A stretch of DNA of 25,678 nucleotides from a virus: positions 1-25,678 of the IMG/VR virus record IMGVR_UViG_3300022865_000032; one strand, written 5' to 3'. This document shows, in pieces, positions 1 to 6,229 of the stretch (positions are counted from its first letter, which is position 1; each line of letters opens with the position of its first letter). The position numbers and the translations under genes are program-made. The notes beneath the pieces were generated by a model that was given only the letters and a program-made list of their open reading frames with translations, searched no databases and was not told the DNA's origin.

Positions 1-2
1 AG

Positions 3-125
3 AAACACCTACGCGAGATCAGTATAGGTGGGGGTGTGGCATTAGTTATTGACGAAACAAATATAGACATGCTAGAGTATTACGTTACTGGCAAACAAAT
101 ATTTAACATGAAGGATAAAACATGA
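3..125 (+). CDS. 3' end of an unidentified phage gene (partial)
   Basis: Frame 3 is open from the window edge to the TGA at 123-125 and gives about 40 C-terminal residues ending FNMKDKT. The stop overlaps the next gene's ATG at 122 in an ATGA arrangement, which is the normal junction style on this arm and supports a real gene. The tail contains a GGGVAL stretch but nothing that I can assign to a family. The 5' part lies outside the window. Confidence 0.6.
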   Translation, partial: KHLREISIGGGVALVIDETNIDMLEYYVTGKQIFNMKDKT

Positions 126-352
126 ATGCAGAAAATAATAAAGCAAAGAAAGAACTTACACGCATGCAAACTAAAGAACAAGTAATAGATATGTTAAGGG
201 AGGAGGGGTACACGGTTTTATACCCAATACCGAAAGAGGCTTCAAGAATACGCATGGAAGCGAGAATGGTAAGTGTATTAAAACAAAGCATAATACCTGT
301 GTTAGAGCATAGTGGGTATATGGTAACTAAAACAGGAGTGCCTAAAAGATGA
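122..352 (+). CDS. Small phage protein of unknown function (76 aa)
   Basis: The ATG at 122 is preceded by AAGGA at 111-115, a good ribosome binding site. It overlaps the upstream stop by 4 nt, and its own stop overlaps the next ATG at 349 by 4 nt. The protein is Lys/Glu/Met-rich and probably helical, with no membrane segment, cysteine cluster or motif that I recognise. It belongs to the early small-gene run ahead of the DNA polymerase. A long antisense frame on the other strand (103-390) lacks any supporting context, so I prefer this reading. Confidence 0.7.
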   Translation: MNAENNKAKKELTRMQTKEQVIDMLREEGYTVLYPIPKEASRIRMEARMVSVLKQSIIPVLEHSGYMVTKTGVPKR

Positions 353-564
353 ATGCAGAAGATGTAGATATGGTGAATCAACCGCCTCATTATACGAGTA
401 CCAAGTATGAGGTGATAGATATACTTGAAGAGTTTTTTAAAGACGACCCGCTACTATGGCAATGTGGTAAATATCTTTTACGTTGTAAAGGTAAGGGAAA
501 CCTAGAGCAAGACCTGAGTAAAATGATATGGTATGCCAAGCGGAAAATAGAACAGGAGAAATAG
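349..564 (+). CDS. DUF3310 family phage protein
   Basis: The 71-residue product carries the pattern I associate with DUF3310 phage proteins: V-N-x-P-x-H-Y near the N-terminus (VNQPPHY, residues 9-15), then E-V-I-D-I, a central KYLLR (41-45), and a D-L...WY segment (about 55-62) before a basic C-terminus. Such proteins are common in early or nucleotide-metabolism regions of tailed phages, and their function is not established. The start overlaps the upstream stop (ATGA). The gene is followed after 1 nt by the next ATG. Confidence 0.85.
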   Translation: MNAEDVDMVNQPPHYTSTKYEVIDILEEFFKDDPLLWQCGKYLLRCKGKGNLEQDLSKMIWYAKRKIEQEK

Positions 565-565
565 T

Positions 566-823
566 ATGAGTGCTGATTTATTTAGACGTACAAAAAGTTT
601 ACTACTCGATCACATAAGATTGCTCAACCATCACAGTATAGGCGACACTCATGTGGATGACGCACAAGCTATTGTGGATGAGATTAGTATTCTACTTAAA
701 AGCGATGAGATACAGGCGCTAGAACAAAAGATTGATGAAGTTGAACGTAAAGTAGTAAGTGATGATATTGCTGATGAAATACTTAACGGCAAGTACTGCG
801 TAGGTGGATCATGCGAAGATTAA
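566..823 (+). CDS. Small acidic phage protein, unknown function
   Basis: An 85-residue product preceded by AGGAGA at about 552-557. It is mostly helical in character, with a long Glu/Asp/Lys stretch in its second half (about residues 48-72) that could form a short coiled coil. It ends CVGGSCED, so two cysteines sit near the C-terminus. I do not recognise a family. Its position between DUF3310 and an HTH-like gene suggests an early accessory or host-takeover role, but that is inference from context only. Confidence 0.7.
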   Translation: MSADLFRRTKSLLLDHIRLLNHHSIGDTHVDDAQAIVDEISILLKSDEIQALEQKIDEVERKVVSDDIADEILNGKYCVGGSCED

Positions 824-836
824 TGAAAGGAGTATT

Positions 837-1073
837 ATGAGTAAAGCGAGTCACTATTCACAAGAAGAGAGAGATGAATTTCTAGCGAGAGCTATTGAGT
901 TTATGCAGAAAAAACCTGATGCGAGTAGGGCAAGAGTAGCTAAGTATTCAGGTGTAGGAATGAGTGTACTAGAACGATTTGAAAAAGAGGGTAAACTAAC
1001 ACTACCTAAACCAATGACTAAGAAACAAGTGCGTAACAAGTACAAGTGGATGGACACACTAGGAAAAATATAA
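837..1073 (+). CDS. Small putative helix-turn-helix protein
   Basis: I start this at ATG 837 rather than the in-frame GTG at 804. AAAGGAG at 826-832 lies 4 nt upstream of 837, and the GTG start would overlap the previous gene by 20 nt. The 78-residue product has a segment at about residues 27-50 (SRARVAKYSGVGMSVLERFE) that reads as a helix-turn-helix: helix, a turn at the glycines, and a second helix. It is followed by a basic tail (PKPMTKKQVRNKYKW). A DNA-binding role is therefore plausible. Its stop TAA directly abuts the next ATG. Confidence 0.7.
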   Translation: MSKASHYSQEERDEFLARAIEFMQKKPDASRARVAKYSGVGMSVLERFEKEGKLTLPKPMTKKQVRNKYKWMDTLGKI

Positions 1074-1274
1074 ATGGCAGATGAAGCAGACATTGCGAAT
1101 GACCACGTGCAAAAGACTCTTGATTTAACCATGAGGACTATAAATACTAAGGTACCTGAGAATGATAAGAGGATATGTATTTGGTGCGAGGGAAAGATTA
1201 AAGAGAAAGATGGTAGGCGGTGGTGTTCATTAGAATGCCGACAAGATCACCAACTATATGCGAATAAGATATGA
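1074..1274 (+). CDS. TraR/DksA-like zinc finger protein
   Basis: A 66-residue product starting MADEADIAND. The N-terminus has Asp at 6 and Ala at 8, matching the D-x-A tip that TraR (which begins MSDEADEA) inserts through the RNA polymerase secondary channel. A helical stretch follows, then a zinc site: C35-x2-C38 and C51-x3-C55 (CIWC ... RRWCSLEC). F-plasmid TraR is of similar size and acts on RNA polymerase without ppGpp. The C-x3-C spacing of the second pair differs from classical TraR, although I recall phage TraR-like proteins with an FCDxxC-type second pair. The likely role is modulation of host transcription during infection. The start follows the upstream TAA with no gap, and its TGA overlaps the next ATG. 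Confidence 0.7.
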   Translation: MADEADIANDHVQKTLDLTMRTINTKVPENDKRICIWCEGKIKEKDGRRWCSLECRQDHQLYANKI

Positions 1275-1435
1275 CAATTAAAGTAGGTAAGGCCGTGTGC
1301 CATAAGTGTAAACAACACGCTAAACTTTATTACAAAAAGAAATGGTGGTGTTCCGTTGAGTCGGACATGGGTACCTTTAATATAAAGGGTTATTGTAAAA
1401 ACAAAAAGGATCATAGTGCAAATAGTAACGATTGA
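1271..1435 (+). CDS. 54-aa Cys-rich (zinc ribbon-like) protein
   Basis: The ATG at 1271 overlaps the previous stop as ATGA, and the frame is open to TGA 1433-1435. The product has C10-x2-C13, then C27 after KKKWW, and C42 near GYCKN. The first three cysteines and perhaps C42 or a nearby His could hold one zinc. It is very basic. The coupled start, the Cys pattern and the small overlap (20 nt) with the polymerase start all favour a real gene. Its KWWCS segment recalls RRWCS in the preceding TraR-like protein, so the two may be distantly related. Confidence 0.65.
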   Translation: MTIKVGKAVCHKCKQHAKLYYKKKWWCSVESDMGTFNIKGYCKNKKDHSANSND

Positions 1436-3281
1436 TTTCGAAACATTTTATGACACGGGATTTAGTTTATCCCGCATGACTACAGAAGAATACATACAAG
1501 ACGATCAGTTTCAGGTCATCGGTGTAGCTATAAAAATTAACGATGATAAGACCGAATGGTATATCGGTGATGACTGTGCAAAAGCCCTTGCAGAAGTAGA
1601 CTGGGCAAACTCCATGTTACTTTGTCACAACACCCAGTTCGATGGTGCCATACTAAAATGGTACTACGGGTTCGAGCCGGCCGGGTACTTTGATACCCTG
1701 TCCATAGCACGTGCGCTACACGGTATCAATGCGGGAGGTTCACTTAAAGCTCTGGCTGAACGTTACAAACTAGGAGAGAAGGGAACCGAGGTAGTCGATG
1801 CTAAAGGTATGCGATTAGAAGATTTTCCTGAGCATCAGCTACGTCAGTATGGTGTGTACTGTAAGAACGATGTGAAGTTAACCTATGACTTATTCAAGGT
1901 TATATCTATGGGGTTCCCGGTAGACGAATTAAAACTGATAGATATAACATTAAAGATGTTCATCTCGCCTACCTTACAACTCGACACCGAGATACTAAAG
2001 ATACGACTACAAGAAGTAAAACAGGGAAAGACCCTACTGCTAGAAGGGCTAATGAAGAAATTAGAATGTGAGGATGCTGAGGCAGTACGTAAGAAGTTAG
2101 CTAGTAACAAACAGTTTGCTGAGCTACTATGCCAAATGGGTGTACGATGCCCTATGAAAATATCCCCCACTACAGGGAAAGAAACCTTCGCCCTAGCTAA
2201 GAATGATGTAGGGTTCATAGCCCTATGTGAACATGAGGACACATTTATTCAAGACCTATGTGCTGTACGTTTAGGTACGAAGTCGACGATGGAGGAGGCA
2301 AGGATCGAGCGGTTCATCTCCATAGCTACACGTAACAATAACCAACTACCTATCCCCCTTAAGTATTATGGCGCACATACTGGCCGATGGGCGGGTATAG
2401 ACAAGGTGAACTTCCAGAACCTACCATCCCGAGATAAGAAAAAGAAAGCATTAAAGAACGCTATCCTACCACCAGACGGACATGTCATCATGAACGTTGA
2501 CTCTTCACAGATCGAAGCTCGTATACTAGTCTGGCTTGCCGGGCAACACGATGTGGTTGAGCAGTTTAGAAAAGGTGAGGATGTCTACTCGGTATTTGCA
2601 TCTAAAGTATTTAACAGGGAGGTATCTAAAAAGACACCGACCGAACGCTTCATTGGTAAGACATGTATACTTGGATTAGGGTATGGCACGGGCGCTAAGA
2701 AACTACAACATACATTGAAGACATCTCCTCCGGGTGCTGATCTATCTGACCAAGAGTGTCAAAGGATTGTTAAGGTATACCGGGATGTTAATCATGAGGT
2801 GATTAAGTTATGGGACAAATGTGATAAGGCATTAAAATTCATGGCATCATGGCCTGAAGGTAAGCCGTTCTATTACCTCGACAATAGAAAATCTATACTA
2901 GTTACCCCGGGGGGTTTACGCTTACCTAACGGACTCTACATCTATTACCCTGATCTCGAATGGAAGACCGACGAGAGCGTTAGAGGTGGGTATGTCTATA
3001 AATCTAGACGTGGACAGGTGAGTATATGGGGTGGTGCTATGGTAGAGAATGTTGTCCAAGCATTAGCTAGGATAGTAGTGGGTGAGCAGATGATAGCTAT
3101 TAATGAGAGATACAAACCGGTGCTTACGGTACACGACGCTATTATATGTACGGCACCTAAAGATGAGGCACAAGAGGCACTAGACTTTTTAATGGCTGAG
3201 ATGTCTAAAGCTCCGGCTTGGGCAGAAGGCTTACCAATAACTTGTGAGGGAGCATATGGAGAAAACTATGGGGACTGCTAA
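1416..3281 (+). CDS. Family A DNA polymerase with 3'-5' exonuclease
   Basis: Replicative DNA polymerase of 621 aa, starting at GTG 1416 with AAAGGA at 1405-1410. The N-terminal proofreading domain shows Exo I D7/E9 (TIDFET), Exo II N72/D76 (HNTQFD) and Exo III Y148/D152 (YCKND). The polymerase domain shows HTGRW at 321-325, motif A with D362 and E367 (VDSSQIEAR), motif B R411/K415/Y423 (RFIGKTCILGLGYG) and motif C HDA at 573-575. The residue equivalent to E. coli Pol I Phe762 is Leu419. Motif C has Ala where most family members have Glu (HDE). There is no 5'-3' exonuclease domain, as is usual for phage enzymes of this type. It probably works with the helicase, ssDNA-binding protein and primase-helicase farther along this arm. 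Confidence 0.95.
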   Translation: MQIVTIDFETFYDTGFSLSRMTTEEYIQDDQFQVIGVAIKINDDKTEWYIGDDCAKALAEVDWANSMLLCHNTQFDGAILKWYYGFEPAGYFDTLSIARALHGINAGGSLKALAERYKLGEKGTEVVDAKGMRLEDFPEHQLRQYGVYCKNDVKLTYDLFKVISMGFPVDELKLIDITLKMFISPTLQLDTEILKIRLQEVKQGKTLLLEGLMKKLECEDAEAVRKKLASNKQFAELLCQMGVRCPMKISPTTGKETFALAKNDVGFIALCEHEDTFIQDLCAVRLGTKSTMEEARIERFISIATRNNNQLPIPLKYYGAHTGRWAGIDKVNFQNLPSRDKKKKALKNAILPPDGHVIMNVDSSQIEARILVWLAGQHDVVEQFRKGEDVYSVFASKVFNREVSKKTPTERFIGKTCILGLGYGTGAKKLQHTLKTSPPGADLSDQECQRIVKVYRDVNHEVIKLWDKCDKALKFMASWPEGKPFYYLDNRKSILVTPGGLRLPNGLYIYYPDLEWKTDESVRGGYVYKSRRGQVSIWGGAMVENVVQALARIVVGEQMIAINERYKPVLTVHDAIICTAPKDEAQEALDFLMAEMSKAPAWAEGLPITCEGAYGENYGDC

Positions 3282-4395
3282 ACAAAACGGCAAAGAATTA
3301 TATATTAAAAGTAGTGATGGTTCGGAGATTCATGCTTCAATGCGAGCGGATGGAGGATTTGATATATCAAACAGTAAAGGGAACAAAATATCTATGACGC
3401 GTAATGAAGCCAAAGAAGTAGTAAAAAATTCCAAATTTGCAGCCACAAATAATTTAAAAGCTCCTGTAAAAAGGGAGCCAGTCCCAGTTGTTATGGGAAA
3501 TACAACTAATTTATTAAAAAGTGTAAAGGATGCACTAGAAGATTATTATATAAAAATAACTATGGCCATAACTTATTCTAATATTAATAAATTAGTAAAG
3601 AACAAGGGCATTGAGGGTCAGAGGAAAAATGAGGGGGAAGAGATATTAAAAAATTTATTAGAGTACCCAAAAATAATTATTGAGCCACATAGTTACGCCT
3701 ACCAAAAACCAGAAGACCTAGATTTAATGTTAGAAGATTTTAAGTCGGTAGATCAAATTAAATTACCCTTTCCTCAAATGACTATTATTACGGGGGAGAA
3801 CATAACAGATAGTGGTATTGCAGTTAAAAAGACTTCTGAACAGAACCACTTAATTAATGTAATCTATCCTTATTATCTGTTTGAATATGAGGGAGGCGTG
3901 CGAGTAACTATGCTATTGGCGAGCGATTTTACCAAAATGTATACTCATAATACATTTATTACACTTGATAGCGAAACAGGATTATCTTGTGATGTACCTG
4001 AAAATCAATCTCCGATTGAGCGTTCCCACATTGAAGACCTCGTAAAAATTTGTATTACAGTTATTCATAAGATGACTCTGGGTAAAAATAATTTTTATGT
4101 GTCTGTGCCTACTCCCGAAGAAGCAAAAATTAATCGTAGTCGTGTGGCTAAGGGTAAAAAACCACTCATAAAATTTAAAATGGCAATGATTGAGGGTAAA
4201 AAAACAATGATGTCTTCAACAGGCCACGGCACGCATGCTTCACCTTGCTTGCATTGGAGACGAGGTCATTGGAGAACCATGAGTAAATCAGGTAAAAAAA
4301 CTTGGATTGCACCTATGGAAGTGGGCGATGAAGAGAACGGAAGAATCATTAAGACATATGCAATAGGGAATTATAGTCTTTTGGGGGCTACGTAA
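3268..4395 (+). CDS. Uncharacterised phage protein with conserved HWRRGHWR-type C-terminus
   Basis: The frame is open from GTG 3244. Candidate starts are 3244, ATG 3256 (AGGGAG only 3 nt away) and ATG 3268 (GGAG 6 nt away), and I favour 3268. The product is about 375 aa. The N-terminal 60 residues are polar and low in complexity. The middle is a mixed alpha/beta domain without motifs that I know. The C-terminal 60 residues hold HASPCLHWRRGHWR, then KTWIAPMEVGD and a final K-x-Y. I recall this block as a recurring tail of uncharacterised phage proteins; its His/Arg/Trp richness suggests nucleic-acid or metal binding, but this is unproven. Overlap with the polymerase is 14 nt. Its codon use is more AT-rich than the polymerase gene. 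Confidence 0.75.
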   Translation: MGTAKQNGKELYIKSSDGSEIHASMRADGGFDISNSKGNKISMTRNEAKEVVKNSKFAATNNLKAPVKREPVPVVMGNTTNLLKSVKDALEDYYIKITMAITYSNINKLVKNKGIEGQRKNEGEEILKNLLEYPKIIIEPHSYAYQKPEDLDLMLEDFKSVDQIKLPFPQMTIITGENITDSGIAVKKTSEQNHLINVIYPYYLFEYEGGVRVTMLLASDFTKMYTHNTFITLDSETGLSCDVPENQSPIERSHIEDLVKICITVIHKMTLGKNNFYVSVPTPEEAKINRSRVAKGKKPLIKFKMAMIEGKKTMMSSTGHGTHASPCLHWRRGHWRTMSKSGKKTWIAPMEVGDEENGRIIKTYAIGNYSLLGAT

Positions 4396-4397
4396 CT

Positions 4398-5174
4398 ATG
4401 GCGACTGCTAATTGCAACAGGAGGGGAGGGTCGTTTCGCTCAACCGAGCCAGGTTTTTCTAAAGATTTAAACTGGTTTATGGATTATAAGATAGATAAAT
4501 ACCTTGCATATTTAGATGCTACGGATAATGGGCTTTATTGTATTGAGTATGATGAGGATATTCCCACAAAAGAGGAACTGCTTGAAGGAATAGACCAACA
4601 TAATTATGTAGATGGTGATGGCTCATACCGACTACGTCAACGTTATATTGAAGAAGAACAAATAAGAATAGAAAGAGAATTTGAATTAAAAAGAATAGCG
4701 GAAGAAAAAAAACAAGAGGCGTATGAAAAAACGCCTGCATACTTATTAGAAGTACAAAGAAAACAAAAGGAACTAGAGAAAAAACAAAAGGAACTAGAGA
4801 AAAAACAGAAAAAAGAGGATAAAGATTATTGGGAGCAATACGATAAAATTGTGCGGCGAACCAATAATTACTTAGATGGGACTCCTACAGAAGAAGGCAT
4901 AAGTCAGGCAGTTTTAAAACAAGAATTGGAAGCAGTAAGTGAGGGAGGAAAGTTTAAAAATATAACACGGCAGAATGAGGAATATATAAATAGTAACAAA
5001 AAAGAAAGGGATAATATTATGCAAGATGCCGTAGCAAACATGTGCAAAATTCGCACTCTATTTTTTAATAAAGGCAGAATTATGAGCCCCATTATATATG
5101 ATAACAATTTAGAATTATTATATGTGTATACAGCAAGAGTAATATACATAAAAAAATTAATGGAAACTGAATAG
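4398..5174 (+). CDS. Coiled-coil protein of unknown function
   Basis: A 258-residue product starting 2 nt after the previous stop, so probably co-translated with it. The first ~75 residues form an acidic, aromatic region. From about residue 76 to 156 there is a highly charged helical segment (EEEQIRIEREFELKR, then repeats of KQKELEK) expected to make a long coiled coil. The C-terminal 60 residues are mixed. There are no catalytic motifs that I can see. Composition is AT-rich: a hand count of the row 4681-4740 gives 20 G+C of 60, against 29 of 60 in the polymerase row 2461-2520. This suggests a recently acquired accessory gene, perhaps as a pair with the gene before it. Confidence 0.7.
   Translation: MATANCNRRGGSFRSTEPGFSKDLNWFMDYKIDKYLAYLDATDNGLYCIEYDEDIPTKEELLEGIDQHNYVDGDGSYRLRQRYIEEEQIRIEREFELKRIAEEKKQEAYEKTPAYLLEVQRKQKELEKKQKELEKKQKKEDKDYWEQYDKIVRRTNNYLDGTPTEEGISQAVLKQELEAVSEGGKFKNITRQNEEYINSNKKERDNIMQDAVANMCKIRTLFFNKGRIMSPIIYDNNLELLYVYTARVIYIKKLMETE
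4761..4802 (+). repeat. Tandem 21-nt coding repeat (KQKELEK x2)
   Basis: Two identical 21-nt units at 4761-4781 and 4782-4802, followed by a degenerate third unit from 4803 (KQKKEDK). They encode heptads within the coiled coil of the 258-residue protein. Seven residues per unit equals one coiled-coil heptad, so gain or loss of a unit would change coil length without a frameshift. Confidence 0.9.
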
Positions 5175-5175
5175 T

Positions 5176-5790
5176 ATGGACTACAAGCGCATTAAGTTAG
5201 ACTTAGATACGGAAGAGATAATAAGAAGTATTTATGACTGCAGTGAATACTGGGAGCCACGGTCTGATGAGTATCCGTTCTTCACCTTGGGTAAGTCAGC
5301 ATACCTCGACGGAAAGACTGAGAGTTATTATAGAGATTCTATATGGCTCAATGATATAATGTTAGAACACTTCTCTGAGCTCTATGAATCAGTGATCGTT
5401 ACACTACAGGAAGAACTAGGAGAACCTATAGAGTTAGCACATGACTTAGCACTGCCGGGGTTTCATATCTTTCCTACTAGTCCTAAGTTTTTAACTATTG
5501 CCGGTAACTGGCATCAAGATTACCCTCATACAACTTTAGGGTTGGGAGACGTAGACCCCGTTGCCTTCACTGTTGCAATAAAGCTACCAAAATCTGGAGG
5601 AGGCATGGACTACATGGATGAGTTTCATCAGCCTCAACACTTGCAATATAATGAAAAAGATTTAATATTACACAACGGACAAACGATACACCGAATAGCG
5701 GGTATAAAAGAATACAGACCTGATGAGCATAGAATAACTTTTCAAGGACACATTATTAGACGTAATAATATTCTGGAGGTATTTTGGTAA
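5176..5790 (+). CDS. 2-oxoglutarate/Fe(II) oxygenase-like protein
   Basis: The 204-residue product shows the facial-triad pattern of double-stranded beta-helix oxygenases: H113-x-D115 in WHQDYPH, a distal H172 in QTIHRIAG, and R186 in HRITFQGH, which could bind the 2-oxoglutarate carboxylate. The spacing of about 57 residues from HxD to the distal His is normal for the family. The N-terminal third is helical and acidic and may be specific to this group. Phage members of this superfamily have been proposed to modify nucleic acids or proteins; the substrate here cannot be read from sequence. The gene starts 1 nt after the previous stop and overlaps the next start by 1 nt (TAATG). The first-assigned metal ligands are all present, so activity is likely. 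Confidence 0.75.
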   Translation: MDYKRIKLDLDTEEIIRSIYDCSEYWEPRSDEYPFFTLGKSAYLDGKTESYYRDSIWLNDIMLEHFSELYESVIVTLQEELGEPIELAHDLALPGFHIFPTSPKFLTIAGNWHQDYPHTTLGLGDVDPVAFTVAIKLPKSGGGMDYMDEFHQPQHLQYNEKDLILHNGQTIHRIAGIKEYRPDEHRITFQGHIIRRNNILEVFW

Positions 5791-5981
5791 TGGCACACGA
5801 CGAAGGTAAAAATAGTGAGAGTATGTCTCTTTTTAAAGAAAAAGAAAAGTGGCGAGAGGATGAGATACAAGCAGACGAAGAAAAACACTTAGGCACTGTA
5901 CGATGCCGATGGTGTAAATTTAAACAACAAAAACAGGGCTCGGTACTATGTGAGTCTTGTGGTAAAGAGGTGTTAGTATGA
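5790..5981 (+). CDS. Small zinc-ribbon protein
   Basis: I start at ATG 5790, 9 nt after GGAGGT at 5775-5780, in preference to the in-frame TTG at 5784, which sits only 3 nt from it. The 63-residue product has a charged N-terminal helix (residues 11-33), then C39-x2-C42 and C54-x2-C57 (RCRWC ... LCESC), a four-cysteine zinc ribbon. This is the third tiny Cys-rich protein on this arm. Nucleic-acid or protein binding is plausible, but nothing shows the partner. Its stop overlaps the next ATG (ATGA). Confidence 0.7.
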   Translation: MAHDEGKNSESMSLFKEKEKWREDEIQADEEKHLGTVRCRWCKFKQQKQGSVLCESCGKEVLV

Positions 5982-6229
5982 TGGCCGAGTTTGTATTGAT
6001 GGTAGCTTTAGGTAGTGAGGTGGGTAATAATAGTTGTTGCCTTGCAGAACATTACGTCGGCACGTTTAAATCGTGCGTTGAAGCCCATGAATACATAGAG
6101 AACCACATACCCAAAGGCCCAAAAGAAACACGATGCTTGCACAAAGGGGACATAAATTTACCGGAAGACTTCAAACACAAGTACATACTTGATGCGTGTA
6201 AAATAAAAAGGGATTGCGATGCCCAGTAA
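5978..6229 (+). CDS. Small phage protein of unknown function (83 aa)
   Basis: The ATG at 5978 overlaps the upstream TGA, and a second ATG follows at once (5981). The N-terminus EFVLMVALG is hydrophobic but short, more like a beta strand than a membrane anchor. Four or more cysteines are spread along the chain (CC at about 20-21, then about 33, 53, 74 and 80) without a clear zinc pattern. The C-terminal tail KIKRDCD is encoded by the first copy of a 23-nt direct repeat that recurs at 7062-7084, so the present C-terminus may have been altered by insertion of the HNH gene that follows. Confidence 0.65.
   Translation: MMAEFVLMVALGSEVGNNSCCLAEHYVGTFKSCVEAHEYIENHIPKGPKETRCLHKGDINLPEDFKHKYILDACKIKRDCDAQ
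6199..6221 (+). repeat. Direct repeat, left copy, bracketing the first HNH gene
   Basis: The 23-nt sequence from TAAAATAAAAAGGGATTG to the ATG recurs at 7062-7084 with one difference (C/T at 6217 versus 7080). This copy encodes KIKRDCD of the upstream 83-aa protein in one frame and supplies the ribosome binding site AAGGGA and ATG of the HNH gene in the other. Similarity stops abruptly on both sides. Confidence 0.9.

Noticed and set aside
1883-2242. 119-aa - strand frame inside the polymerase gene
   Set aside because: It lies wholly in a well-supported polymerase coding region, without start signal or motif.
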